NCBI RefSeq assembly: GCF_937468385.1
Contig: NZ_CALBWS010000002.1
Coordinates: forward strand, 214,419 to 278,418
Direction of reading: 5' to 3'
Source of the DNA: Neobacillus rhizosphaerae
Lineage (GTDB): Bacteria > Bacillota > Bacilli > Bacillales > Cytobacillaceae
Length of the DNA: 64,000 nt
The position numbers and the translations under genes were made by a program. Each line of letters begins with the position of its first letter. The stretch's first letter is position 1. Positions 8,320 to 17,139 of this stretch are shown here, in pieces. The notes beneath the pieces were generated by a model. That model was not told where the DNA came from. It saw nothing but the letters and a program-made list of their open reading frames with translations, and searched no databases.

Positions 8320-9492
8320 ATGAGTCAGTTTAGCTACCGCGATACATGGGTAGAAATTTCACTCGAAAAGATCAGAGATAATTTCTTGCAATTTAGACAG
8401 TTTGTACATCCTGATTCAAAAATAATGGCAGTGGTTAAAGCAGATGGGTATGGACACGGAGGAGTGGAAATTGCTACGGCTGCTATTGATGCAGGAGCAG
8501 ACTACTTAGGGGTTGCCCTTTTAGACGAAGCACTACAATTAAGAGAAGACGGGATATTGGAACCCATTCTCATACTTGGGTATACACCAACACGTTCAAT
8601 TAAAGTGGCTATCTTAAAAAATATCACCATTACCGTATTCGATCATGAGGTTCTCGATGAAATCATTGTCCAATCGTCTATCTTAGGAAAAACTGCCAGG
8701 ATTCATTTAAAAATTGATTCAGGCATGTCTAGGATTGGCGTTTTTTCTCACGAAGATGCACTGATTCTTGCTAAAAAAGCAAGCGCGGCACCACAGGTGT
8801 TCCTTGAAGGGATATTTACTCATTTTGCCCATGCAGATGGTGAGGATACCACCTATACCAATTCTCAGTTCAAAAGGTTTCAATCGGTAGTGGAATATTT
8901 AGCAAACAATGATATCCATGTACCCTTAAAACATTGCTGTAATAGTGCCGCAACGATGAAATACCCGGAAATGCATCTGGACATGGTTCGCGTCGGCGTT
9001 GCCTTATATGGTATGTATCCAGATTCTTCTTTAAAAAATCACCTACTTCAGTTGAAACAAGCAATGAGTTTAAAAACGAAAATAGCTGCTCTAAAAATGG
9101 TATCTGTCTCTCAACCGATTAGCTATGGGTGTACCTGGAAGCCAGACAGAGAAAGTATCATCGCTACTCTCCCGCTCGGGTATGCTGATGGACTATCTCG
9201 CCTTTTATCGAATCATGGGGAAGTTTTAGTCCTTGGTCAATTTTCTCCTATTACCGGCCGGATTTGTATGGACCAAACGATGATTGATGTAACGGATATA
9301 GATCATTGTCATGTTGGCGATGAAGTAACCATATTTGGACACAGCCTCTCCTCTTTTCAGTCAGTGGATCAAATTGCCCAGTTAATGGGTACCATCAATT
9401 ACGAAGTTGTTTGTTTAATTGGAAAAAGAGTTCCTCGTGTTTATGTAAGCAACGACAAGACATGCGATCTTGCAGGAATTGGCGTAAATTAA
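8320..9492 (+). CDS. alr: alanine racemase
   Basis: 390 residues from the ATG at 8320, chosen because AAAGGGG ends nine bases upstream; earlier in-frame TTG 8284 lies inside the ald terminator and ATG 8311 abuts the Shine-Dalgarno sequence. The PLP enzyme interconverts L- and D-alanine for peptidoglycan. Visible: PLP lysine in VKADGYGHGG, RVGVALYGMYP, and the catalytic tyrosine segment PISYGCTW followed by LPLGYADGL. Its position after ald couples D-alanine supply with alanine catabolism; a second alr elsewhere in the genome, as in B. subtilis, is likely. Confidence 0.96.
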   Translation: MSQFSYRDTWVEISLEKIRDNFLQFRQFVHPDSKIMAVVKADGYGHGGVEIATAAIDAGADYLGVALLDEALQLREDGILEPILILGYTPTRSIKVAILKNITITVFDHEVLDEIIVQSSILGKTARIHLKIDSGMSRIGVFSHEDALILAKKASAAPQVFLEGIFTHFAHADGEDTTYTNSQFKRFQSVVEYLANNDIHVPLKHCCNSAATMKYPEMHLDMVRVGVALYGMYPDSSLKNHLLQLKQAMSLKTKIAALKMVSVSQPISYGCTWKPDRESIIATLPLGYADGLSRLLSNHGEVLVLGQFSPITGRICMDQTMIDVTDIDHCHVGDEVTIFGHSLSSFQSVDQIAQLMGTINYEVVCLIGKRVPRVYVSNDKTCDLAGIGVN

Positions 9493-9513
9493 TTTACTTA
9501 CAAAATATCAGAA

Positions 9514-9541
9514 GGGCAGCTATTTTGAAAAATAGCTGCCC
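9514..9541. terminator. Strong hairpin between convergent alr and dioxygenase genes
   Basis: 13-base stem GGGCAGCTATTTT paired with AAAATAGCTGCCC around a one- to two-base loop. T runs are weak on either side, but the stem is long; the core GGCAGCTAT recurs at 11921. Confidence 0.6.
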
Positions 9542-9616
9542 CGATATACCTCTCCCGATCATTATCTAGCATTCACAAACCTAGTACCTATATGATAGAA
9601 CTCGCCCTCCATCATA

Positions 9617-10396
9617 TCACTCAAACTGCCATACACTGTGACTTAGGTTTCCATATCGGAAACTGCGATGAAGTAATGTTGCTTTTTGATGATTGTCTGC
9701 AGCACCCATCGCGTAAAAAATCGGAATAAAGTGTTCTTTCCCATAGGGAGGTACCGCAAATTCTGCATTTGGTGCAAGTGAGTCATATTTAAATAGTGAA
9801 GGTAAATCCCATTTATCTAAATGATGTGCTAACCAATCATCAAATTCAAGTGCCCATGAGTCCACTTGCCCATTGTCAGACCATTTCAAAGCCGCTAGGT
9901 TATGCACAGTTCCTCCACTGGCAATAATTAAAATGTCATTCGCTCTTAATACCGATAAAGCTTTTCCAATTTTATATTGCTCCTCTGGCGTAAGATTAGA
10001 ATTGACCGACATAGAAATAACTGGAATATCTGCATTTGGATAAAGCAAGCGAAGGACAATCCATGCACCATGATCAAGACCACGCTGTGTTTCACTTGCA
10101 AAGGATACTCCATTGTTCGTGAATAAATCCTCTATTTCTTTTGCAATCTGGTTATCTCCTTTGGCAGGGTATTCAATTCTATATAGTGCTTCATCAAATC
10201 CTCCGAAATCATAAATCGTACGATATTGGTCAACATTGCTCACCTTTTGGATTTTAGACTCCCAATGTGCTGAAAATAAAATAACAGCCTTTGGTTTTGG
10301 CAAGGTTTGTCCCAATTTTGTTAAAAACTTCGTATACTCATTATTCTCGATTGCAAGTAATGGTGAACCATGAGCAATAAATAAAGATGGCAGCAT
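9617..10396 (-). CDS. DODA-type extradiol ring-opening dioxygenase (LigB family)
   Basis: 259 residues from the ATG at 10396, which has GGAGG eight bases upstream; the in-frame ATG at 10411 overlaps that Shine-Dalgarno site. LigB/DODA-family metal ligands are visible: His in IAHGSP near 10, His in FSAHWES near 45, LDHGAW near 110 and SGGTVHNL near 170. Relatives (YgiD, DODA) cleave catechols such as DOPA using Fe or Zn. It follows a hydrolase gene in one transcription unit, suggesting handling of catechol- or quinone-type compounds. The substrate is not known. Confidence 0.88.
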   Translation of the reverse strand: MLPSLFIAHGSPLLAIENNEYTKFLTKLGQTLPKPKAVILFSAHWESKIQKVSNVDQYRTIYDFGGFDEALYRIEYPAKGDNQIAKEIEDLFTNNGVSFASETQRGLDHGAWIVLRLLYPNADIPVISMSVNSNLTPEEQYKIGKALSVLRANDILIIASGGTVHNLAALKWSDNGQVDSWALEFDDWLAHHLDKWDLPSLFKYDSLAPNAEFAVPPYGKEHFIPIFYAMGAADNHQKATLLHRSFRYGNLSHSVWQFE

Positions 10397-10439
10397 TTTA
10401 GTTTCCTCCATATTTTTTGTGATTTAATTTAAGGATTGT

Positions 10440-11084
10440 TTATCTTTGTAAGTCATTCAAAATCCAAGCTTGGAAATCTTGAAGATTTTCTTCAGATACT
10501 GAATGTCCTTCTGGATACGTTTTAAAAGTCACCGGGATGTTCAACTTATGAAAATACTCGGCATTTTCTTTTCCCCATTCATATGGCAGGACCTGATCAA
10601 ATTCACCATGTGAGATAAACACTGATAAATGATTGCTAGGATTAATATTGTATTCTTCCTTGACAAACATCGGAATATATCCGCTTAGAGCTACAACACC
10701 CTTAATTTTTGTACCAAGGGTTAGTGCTAAGGACATCGAAAGAATCGCCCCCTGGCTAAAACCTAGCACGTATACTTGCCTTAAATCCAGTGAATACTTT
10801 TCAGAAGCATAATCAATAAAGGTAGTTAATTTATTTATTCCTTCATCGAATGCTTCACGATGTGGTTTTCCAAATCCTTGGATAGTGAAGTAAGCAAATC
10901 CTGGCCCCTGGGAGAGATGTCCCCTAATACTAAAGATATAGAAGAAATCCTCTAGATCCTCAACCAATGACAACATATTTTGTTCATTACTTCCCATTCC
11001 GTGCATAACAAACAATGCAGGGTACTTCTTTCCCGGTATTTCCTTCTTTGGACGACGAAGTTCGTATATCAGTGATGTTTCCAA
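10440..11084 (-). CDS. alpha/beta hydrolase, carboxylesterase (MhqD/YodD-like)
   Basis: 214 residues. Nucleophile serine in GFSQGA (about 110-115), acid in GEFDQVLP (about 168-175) and histidine in EGHSVS (about 200) give a full catalytic triad of the Abhydrolase_2/phospholipase-carboxylesterase family. It sits first in a two-gene unit with the ring-opening dioxygenase (43 bases to that start). B. subtilis MhqD is a similar hydrolase paired with a ring-cleaving dioxygenase in quinone detoxification; the parallel is suggestive only, as the dioxygenase families differ. Confidence 0.8.
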   Translation of the reverse strand: METSLIYELRRPKKEIPGKKYPALFVMHGMGSNEQNMLSLVEDLEDFFYIFSIRGHLSQGPGFAYFTIQGFGKPHREAFDEGINKLTTFIDYASEKYSLDLRQVYVLGFSQGAILSMSLALTLGTKIKGVVALSGYIPMFVKEEYNINPSNHLSVFISHGEFDQVLPYEWGKENAEYFHKLNIPVTFKTYPEGHSVSEENLQDFQAWILNDLQR

Positions 11085-11300
11085 ATAGTGATCATCCTTT
11101 CATTATTTAATGATATTTATTTTAAAAGTAAAGAGCCTATTTGATTCCTAAAACAGCTTCATTTTGAGATACAAAGAAAAAAGTTTCCTTATATGAATCT
11201 TTGTTTCCTATACAATATCAAGAAAAAGTATAGCATGTCAATTATTATTTTGTTAATATGAAATTAAGTTTACTATTAAGAAACCATCGAGGTGATGAAC

Positions 11301-11834
11301 GTGGATATTGGCTCTAAAATACGTGCCATTAGAAATAGAAAAAAAATAACGATTGCCCAAATGTGTGAAGAAACTGGTCTTTCAAAGGGATTTATAAGCA
11401 ATGTTGAAAACAACAACACATCCCCTTCAATCAGTACCTTACAAACGATAGCTAATTTCTTAAATGTTCCATTACCCTATCTTCTGTTAGAAAAAGAGCA
11501 ACATATGAGTGTTATTCGAAAAAATGAGAGAGAATTCACTATCTCTACAGACTCAGATTTAAAGGTAGAGCATTTAGCATCCAGAGGTGGTTTAAGCATT
11601 AGACAGGTTGAAATTCCTCCTGGAGCTTCTACAGGAGTAAAAAAAGCACATGAAGGTGAAGAATGCCATTTAGTTCTTAAAGGGAAAATTCTTGCGGAAC
11701 AAGGTGAAGACTCATTTATTTTGGAAGATGGAGATACTTTCAGTTGGTGCGCAAGCGTTCCTCATTTTGTTAAAAATATCGGGGATGAGGTTGCCGTTGT
11801 TTTAATAGCCGTTTATTCAGAGGTCTCAGAATAG
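11301..11834 (+). CDS. XRE-family regulator with cupin sensor domain
   Basis: 177 residues from the GTG at 11301; GAGGTGAT just upstream is the Shine-Dalgarno site, which the ATG at 11295 would overlap. The N-terminal helix-turn-helix (about 6-60, MCEETGLSKGFISNVENN) joins a cupin_2 domain (about 105-175, with HEGEECHLVLKG and the final SWCASVPHFVKN). This is the architecture of small-ligand regulators such as PuuR/SinR-like cupin proteins. It is divergent from the hydrolase-dioxygenase pair with a 210-base shared region, so it is a plausible regulator of that unit. Confidence 0.85.
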   Translation: MDIGSKIRAIRNRKKITIAQMCEETGLSKGFISNVENNNTSPSISTLQTIANFLNVPLPYLLLEKEQHMSVIRKNEREFTISTDSDLKVEHLASRGGLSIRQVEIPPGASTGVKKAHEGEECHLVLKGKILAEQGEDSFILEDGDTFSWCASVPHFVKNIGDEVAVVLIAVYSEVSE

Positions 11835-11919
11835 GTATTCATAGAAACAAGCGATAGCACATGTCATGTGTACGATGGTAGAGCTTGTTGGAAATGAATT
11901 CAATTACAAAAATATTAGA

Positions 11920-11948
11920 AAGGCAGCTATCCAACTATAGCTGCCTTT
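11920..11948. terminator. Terminator after the XRE-cupin gene
   Basis: AGGCAGCTAT/ATAGCTGCCT ten-base stem with a six-base loop, followed by TTTGATTTT. It also lies just beyond the 3' end of the spoVR fragment on the other strand. Confidence 0.75.
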
Positions 11949-11956
11949 GATTTTGA

Positions 11957-12598
11957 TTATAGGTACTTCCGGTTAACCCCTTTTCCATCATAGGAAAACA
12001 GCATTTTTCTTTCTTCAATCATCGTTTCGATATGAACCGGCCTGCCCCAAAGCTGCTGGATATATGGTAGTACTTTTTCGAGGTATTTCACATCCAGTTC
12101 CACCCCTTCATACCAATGCTTTAAGTAAAGCTCGCCGTTTTTCATATAGTCACCATCATTGACAGTGATATATGGAAATCCGCCGTTTACCCGCATATTT
12201 ACAAGTTGGTCACGGATATGCTCCCACTCTTTATCAACGATTTTATAATCCCGACCTTGTTTCTGGAATAGATACATATCTTCCCTCATCACGAGGTCTT
12301 TATTTAAGTAATTCCGCAAGAAGGAAATATCCGATTCTACTTCTCGCACTTCGAACATTTTTTCTCTGCCTGAGTCAGGTTCAACACCTCTACGCTTCAT
12401 TTCTTCAGTCGGATTATTATAGCGTTCTTCAATATCCTCAAAGATTTTAATGCCAAGATAATAAGGGTTTATCCCTGTTTTAGATGGTTGGACAACACCA
12501 GCATTCAACTTGGCGAAGTCAATTGCTTCACCGCTTGTTAAATCCATTTCCCGTAAAATTCGTTGATGCCAATACGAAGCCCAGCCTTCGTTTCGCAA
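11957..12598 (-). pseudogene. 3'-terminal fragment of spoVR (second copy)
   Basis: The frame encodes 213 residues that match the C-terminal part of the complete SpoVR at 17140-18555, from [11 protein letters not shown] to the end. Homology stops abruptly near 12592 (plus strand, after CAGCCTTCGTT); upstream bases are unrelated, leaving a few non-homologous codons and no clear Shine-Dalgarno site. Compared by eye, the copies differ at about 17 of the first 165 bases at the gene's 3' end but only about 6 of the next 480. The N-terminal half is absent, so it is almost surely non-functional. It marks the left edge of the inserted block 12600-17130. Confidence 0.85.
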
Positions 12599-12647
12599 AG
12601 ATGTTTAATTTCACCTAGATATTTCATGTTCTTTTTAATGCTGTTTA

Positions 12648-13148
12648 CTATTTCATATACCTTATTCTTTTCCACTCTTCAGGTACATGAAGCCATAATG
12701 CTGGGGTCATGCATTTACTGTATTCTCTTGCTTTTGATAAATCATTAATATAACTCAATATAGTGTCATTAATTAATCCTATTTTAGTCTGTAACTGGCT
12801 ATCATCATTTAATTGTTCAAGATCATCAGTTGGTATTTCAAATGTCTCAAATTCAAATCCCATCTCACTAAACCAACCATCAAAATAACTACTTACTGGA
12901 CCACCCATTCCATGAGGACAGCCATATTGCTCTGTGTTTTTCTCCGAAGAATGACACCACCAAGTTACACATTCAACAACTACTTTTATGTTAGTAAGTT
13001 CTTCAATAAATTTTTCTATATGAGCGAAGGGAGTTATTATATCTATGTAACCACTGCCAACTGGTTCTGTCTTGTAATACTTCATTACTTCTTCAATTTC
13101 TTTTTGTTTTATTTCACGATATGCTTCAAGGTACTCCAAATATTTCAT
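12648..13148 (-). CDS. unassigned protein of the spoVR island
   Basis: 166 residues, acidic, no signal peptide or membrane segment. I do not recognise the family. A cluster of possible metal ligands and aromatics lies centrally: C60, W63, W64, C65, H66, then C77 and H79 in GCPHGMGGP. The end is WLHVPEEWKRIRYMK. Shine-Dalgarno AGGTG stands seven bases before the ATG. Its start is 22 bases after the stop of the TPR gene upstream, so the two are probably one unit. Single-domain size and island setting resemble orphan immunity proteins, but there is no direct evidence. Confidence 0.7.
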   Translation of the reverse strand: MKYLEYLEAYREIKQKEIEEVMKYYKTEPVGSGYIDIITPFAHIEKFIEELTNIKVVVECVTWWCHSSEKNTEQYGCPHGMGGPVSSYFDGWFSEMGFEFETFEIPTDDLEQLNDDSQLQTKIGLINDTILSYINDLSKAREYSKCMTPALWLHVPEEWKRIRYMK

Positions 13149-13169
13149 AAAACCACACCTATCAAATCC

Positions 13170-14090
13170 TTAACTTTTACAGTTATACTCTGGATGATTG
13201 TGACGAAGACATCCAAATAGATAGCAACCTGTTTTTATAGAGGTATTAAACTCCATATTTGGTACAAATCCTTTAATTGTCCTTTTGGACATATGCTCAT
13301 ATTCTGTAATTTCATCAAATAACTCTTTTATATGTTTTTGCTTATCACTTTCGGTCCAATCTTCATCGCAGTCTTCTTCATATGCTTCTTTAATTTCTAA
13401 TTCCTTTTCATTAATGACTTCAAGAATTTTTTTATTAGCAATATCTAATTTATCTAATTTGAATAGAGAATAAATATAGCGACTAATCCAATCAGGTCTC
13501 TTCCAATATTTATTCCATCCCTTTTCAAACCAGTCAGCAGCTTCTTTATATAAGTTAAGTTCCACATATAATTCAGCTATATCAACCTCACCGACAAATT
13601 CATCATCTTCTTCAGAAAACGTATTAAGTTTTGATATAGCTTCATCCCTTGCACTGTTCCTTATTAGACAATAAACATAACTATACAAGGCATAGTCTGA
13701 ACTATCAGCAGCTAAAAGAAAATACCTTGAGGCTTCCTTTATTTCATCGAGATGGAAGTTTGCAATGGCAAGATTATTATAGGCTTCGATTGATGGCTCA
13801 ATATTAATTGACTTTTTTAGAATATTCTTTGATTCATTCCACTTCTCTTGCCTGATATATATTTCCCCCAATAAATTATAAGGGAAATAAGAAGTTGGAT
13901 TCATATTTACTGCCTCTTTTAATAATGGTATAGCTTTAGAATCATCATATTCTTCGTAACAATAAATCCAGGCAAGGTTCGTTAAAGATTGTATATCCCT
14001 TGATAGTTCAACTGCTTCTTTAAACAACTGAAATGATTCATCATATTTATTCTCTTCTAATAATTCTATTGCCTTTTTGTTAATGTTCAA
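13170..14090 (-). CDS. tetratricopeptide-repeat protein of the spoVR island
   Basis: 306 residues from TTG 14090, preferred because AAGGGTGG lies seven bases upstream; an in-frame ATG at 14120 would overlap this site. TPR-like helical pairs cover about 1-190 (for example SFQLFKEAVELSRD, NPTSYFPYNLLGEIYIRQEKW is one such unit in part). The C-terminal tail is different: an acidic helix region, then a short segment with CYLFGCLRHNHPEYNC containing three Cys and two His. A protein-protein adaptor role is likely from TPRs; the partner is unknown. Probably co-transcribed with 12648-13148. Confidence 0.75.
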   Translation of the reverse strand: MNINKKAIELLEENKYDESFQLFKEAVELSRDIQSLTNLAWIYCYEEYDDSKAIPLLKEAVNMNPTSYFPYNLLGEIYIRQEKWNESKNILKKSINIEPSIEAYNNLAIANFHLDEIKEASRYFLLAADSSDYALYSYVYCLIRNSARDEAISKLNTFSEEDDEFVGEVDIAELYVELNLYKEAADWFEKGWNKYWKRPDWISRYIYSLFKLDKLDIANKKILEVINEKELEIKEAYEEDCDEDWTESDKQKHIKELFDEITEYEHMSKRTIKGFVPNMEFNTSIKTGCYLFGCLRHNHPEYNCKS

Positions 14091-14261
14091 AAAAAATCCA
14101 CCCTTACAGAATATTCTCATGCTATCTAATTTAAAGGAAAGGTTAATCTAGGATAACTTCTTACTTTTTACTCAAATTGTTACTTGTTTTAATGCCACTA
14201 GAAAGACAAAAAAAACCTCTCCTATACACAAAACAACTATTAACCTAACTAAAATAAAGAC

Positions 14262-14726
14262 TTATATTCCACAATGGTATATATAACATTTACCTTCAGC
14301 TACTTTTCCTGAAAATGAAATTAATTTTTCAAAACACTTCAAGACATCATCACGATCAAAAACTAAGTTTTCATAATGCCCAGCGTAATCTTCTGCTTCA
14401 ATGGTTACAAAATCTCCTGTTAGTTCTAATTTGTTTGGAGAGTTTAGAAATAAGTCTCTCCAAGAGGTAATTACCCTTTTTAAAATAGTTGCTGAATCAA
14501 CATCAAATAGAGTTACACCGTGATAGTTAATTCCTTTACAACCAGGGATGCCGTTTATTGCTGGATTTTTACTTGAAATCCATTTAAATGAATCACTAAT
14601 GTACATGATTATATCGTCATGTATTACTACGCTATCTATGATGTTTGGATTATTATTTAAATTCATCCAAAAACCTTGTAGTTGCACTGTTGTTGGAATT
14701 AGATAAAACTCATGTTCTAATGCCAT
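14262..14726 (-). CDS. unassigned 154-residue protein of the spoVR island
   Basis: No signal peptide or membrane helix; mixed alpha/beta composition. I do not recognise the family. Notable segments are GFWMNLNNNP near the N-terminus, NYHGVTLFDVDS in the middle and a Cys-containing end KCYIYHCGI. GGAGGT upstream of the ATG is a strong Shine-Dalgarno site, so it is probably expressed. Small, soluble and next to other unassigned genes, it would fit an immunity-type protein, but that is a guess from context only. Confidence 0.7.
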   Translation of the reverse strand: MALEHEFYLIPTTVQLQGFWMNLNNNPNIIDSVVIHDDIIMYISDSFKWISSKNPAINGIPGCKGINYHGVTLFDVDSATILKRVITSWRDLFLNSPNKLELTGDFVTIEAEDYAGHYENLVFDRDDVLKCFEKLISFSGKVAEGKCYIYHCGI

Positions 14727-14782
14727 TTGGACCTCCTAAAACACAATTGGGTTTTTATATTGATTCATTGAATTTAAACATG

Positions 14783-15019
14783 TCAATATCTCGGAGAATA
14801 AACTCTGTCTGTATCAGTATCAATTACAAAATTAACCTCTACATGTTTGTCATAGGGGATTTCTTCAAAATTGTAAATTCTACAAAACACTTGTGGAATG
14901 TCTTTTGTTTCAGACGTAAGCTCTTTTACAAGAATATACATTTGTTTTAATTGTTGTTTGGAGCATTTCTTTCCTACAAGTAAAACTTGATGAAAAAACC
15001 CTTCTAATTCTATAATCAT
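14783..15019 (-). CDS. unassigned small protein of the spoVR island
   Basis: 78 residues from the ATG at 15019 (GTG 15028 is an alternative; neither has a strong Shine-Dalgarno site). Soluble; the C-terminal half alternates hydrophobic and charged residues (KHVEVNFVIDTDTDRVY), suggesting a beta-sheet. Family not recognised. It lies 56 bases before the next gene on the same strand and 63 bases after the HEAT-repeat gene. Coding status is likely but less sure than its neighbours. Confidence 0.55.
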   Translation of the reverse strand: MIIELEGFFHQVLLVGKKCSKQQLKQMYILVKELTSETKDIPQVFCRIYNFEEIPYDKHVEVNFVIDTDTDRVYSPRY

Positions 15020-15091
15020 TGAAATCACTACTGGTTGCTAATCAGTCTTATAGCTTATATTTTTAATCCTAATTTCACAGTTGAATTCAAC

Positions 15092-16690
15092 TTAAAATCC
15101 TTTTATACAGAACTCAATATGTCTTTTTTCACTTTTTTCTAAATCGTTTCCAAATTGGTCTAAAATCTTTTTAATGGCTTCCACTTGTGTTCTGGATGGA
15201 GTATCAAAGGTTCTATTGAAATTTGCTAACCAATTAGTAAACTGAGATCTACCTAAATTATATATATTGCTATCAGTTTTGTTGACATAAAACTCGATAA
15301 TATACTGTATGGATTCCCATTTCGGAAGCGAACACAAGAGAATGGCTGCATTATATTTCGTATGCTCGTAATTTGACTGATTATATATACGATCCAAGAA
15401 ATCTTTCTTGTTAGCACAAGAAGTTGTTAGTAAACACCTCATAGCCTCTTTAGATACACCTTTATGTTCATGATTTAACATTTCTATAAAGTTATCTATA
15501 TATTTATTCGCATCTATCATCATAATTGAACGAATAGCTGCTTTAACAATACCTACACGGTTATCTTTTATGAATGGAATAATCAACTTAACCTGTTCTG
15601 TATTCCCTACTTCACCTAATCCTAAAATAGCCCCTCGAAGATTTACATTAGATTTTTGCTTTATGAATTCTTCATAGTAGGGAGCAAAGTTTGTGATATT
15701 TTGTTTCTTTAACAGAAATCGGGCAATAGACCTTATTGCTCCACTTTTATCTACAAGTGCTTTTTCTAATTCACATGTGCTTTGGTCAGGATAAAAAGAG
15801 TAATATCTTTCTAATATTTTTGCTCTAATCATCGGGAATTTGTCTTTTTTCAATATAGAGTAATACTCATTAAACTCATCCTGACTAATATCATTAATTA
15901 TTTCGTTAAAAAGTAAAAGTCGTGAATGTGGCTCTCGTTCTGCCTTTAGATAATTTACCAACATTTTTTTATTAAACATTTTTGAGTAAATAATTACTTT
16001 ATAGCAAAAGTATCGGATTTTACTAATTTCAGATTTTGTCCCTTGGTCTATAAACGGAAGGGATTCCTTTTGTGATAAGAGGTTGACTACTTTTTCAAAG
16101 AGTTCACTGTGGTCATCTCTTTCTGCGTTCTTAAGTTGAAAGATAAGTGGTAAGTTTTGGACAAGATGTTCCACATATTTTATGCTTATTCGACTTTCAA
16201 CATACTTTTTTGCCGTTTCCCTAACTTCTCTAACCCAATCATTACACCTAAGAATTAAATACGGTAGTTCCTTCCCAGATGAAAAGGAATCTAAATCATG
16301 TAATGCTTTCTCTCGAAAGTATCCATTAGGGTGAAATGTACAAAAACCTAAAATGGTTAACTTCTCATCTTCAGACATAGTTGGTAACAACAAGTTTTTT
16401 GGGGACTCATTTTTCCAATCATATGTCCAATCGAATGAAGTTCTTTCACGGAAAATTTTATCCAGTTTGAATAAATGGCTATTATTTAACTTTGAAACAC
16501 TTTCCAAAAGTACCTTTGCTGTTCTAAGCTTTAATTTTTCTGAGCTTGTTAATAAAAACGAAAAAGAAATCGGTATTTTAGTTATTTCGTTCTCATCTTT
16601 AAGAGCTTCTAATATCTCATTTATATAATCCTTAGAGTATTGATCAGCAGGATAATTAGTTTGCTTTTTTTTAAAAAAACCCCATTTCAT
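15092..16690 (-). CDS. HEAT-repeat protein of the spoVR island
   Basis: 532 residues, the largest gene of the island. Paired helices typical of HEAT/armadillo repeats run through most of the protein (clear units around 130-170, 285-330, 350-385 and 390-430, such as RGAILGLGEVGNTEQVK and AAIRSIMMIDANKYID). The short N-terminus (MKWGFFKKKQTNYP) is basic and precedes a helical region. No enzymatic motif is seen. A strong GGAGGG site stands before the ATG. HEAT proteins act as scaffolds; some occur in defence or DNA-repair contexts, but nothing here fixes the role. Confidence 0.8.
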   Translation of the reverse strand: MKWGFFKKKQTNYPADQYSKDYINEILEALKDENEITKIPISFSFLLTSSEKLKLRTAKVLLESVSKLNNSHLFKLDKIFRERTSFDWTYDWKNESPKNLLLPTMSEDEKLTILGFCTFHPNGYFREKALHDLDSFSSGKELPYLILRCNDWVREVRETAKKYVESRISIKYVEHLVQNLPLIFQLKNAERDDHSELFEKVVNLLSQKESLPFIDQGTKSEISKIRYFCYKVIIYSKMFNKKMLVNYLKAEREPHSRLLLFNEIINDISQDEFNEYYSILKKDKFPMIRAKILERYYSFYPDQSTCELEKALVDKSGAIRSIARFLLKKQNITNFAPYYEEFIKQKSNVNLRGAILGLGEVGNTEQVKLIIPFIKDNRVGIVKAAIRSIMMIDANKYIDNFIEMLNHEHKGVSKEAMRCLLTTSCANKKDFLDRIYNQSNYEHTKYNAAILLCSLPKWESIQYIIEFYVNKTDSNIYNLGRSQFTNWLANFNRTFDTPSRTQVEAIKKILDQFGNDLEKSEKRHIEFCIKGF

Positions 16691-17081
16691 ATTTGTCCCT
16701 CCTACTTATTAATACCTTCTATTGCTATAAAGCCTGGGATTATTACCCTTTATTCCAAGCATACCTTCCACCTCTATTTATTTAATGCTTAATATAAATA
16801 CTATTTCCTCACCAAGGCTATAATTACATATTAACATTTTCTGGATTTGGAATGTAAAAATTATACAAGCCACTGTTTGCCAGTAGCCTTTTCATATATA
16901 TAGGTTTTTAATTTCTTCATTCATAGTAATAATCAATTAAAATAGAAGGTCAATTTGTTACCATTTCTCTTTTCGTAACGATAATATGCTTGCATGTTTT
17001 ATTCTTTTCATTTTTTGTAGTAGGTTTATCATGTCTTGTTTTATTTTATCAAACTGTATTTGATTTCCGAAAGTTATTAGC
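16691..17081. other. Intergenic right part of the spoVR island
   Basis: Very AT-rich. It presumably holds the promoter for the HEAT gene. A 49-codon open stretch on the plus strand (16957-17103) encodes a hydrophobic peptide but has no ATG/GTG start in a suitable place, and its end lies in the spoVR terminator. Confidence 0.5.
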
Positions 17082-17122
17082 AAAAAAAGGTAAAGAACTA
17101 TGAAAACAAAAGTTCTTTACCC
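17082..17122 (-). terminator. Terminator of spoVR
   Basis: 11-base stem GGTAAAGAACT/AGTTCTTTACC with an 11-base loop; the minus strand continues with seven T residues. Confidence 0.85.
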
Positions 17123-17139
17123 TTTTTACATATATTATT

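Noticed and set aside
16957..17103. 49-codon open hydrophobic frame on the plus strand inside the spoVR island
   Set aside because: No ATG, GTG or well-placed TTG with a ribosome site, and its end falls within the spoVR terminator, so coding is unlikely; it may be chance in AT-rich DNA.
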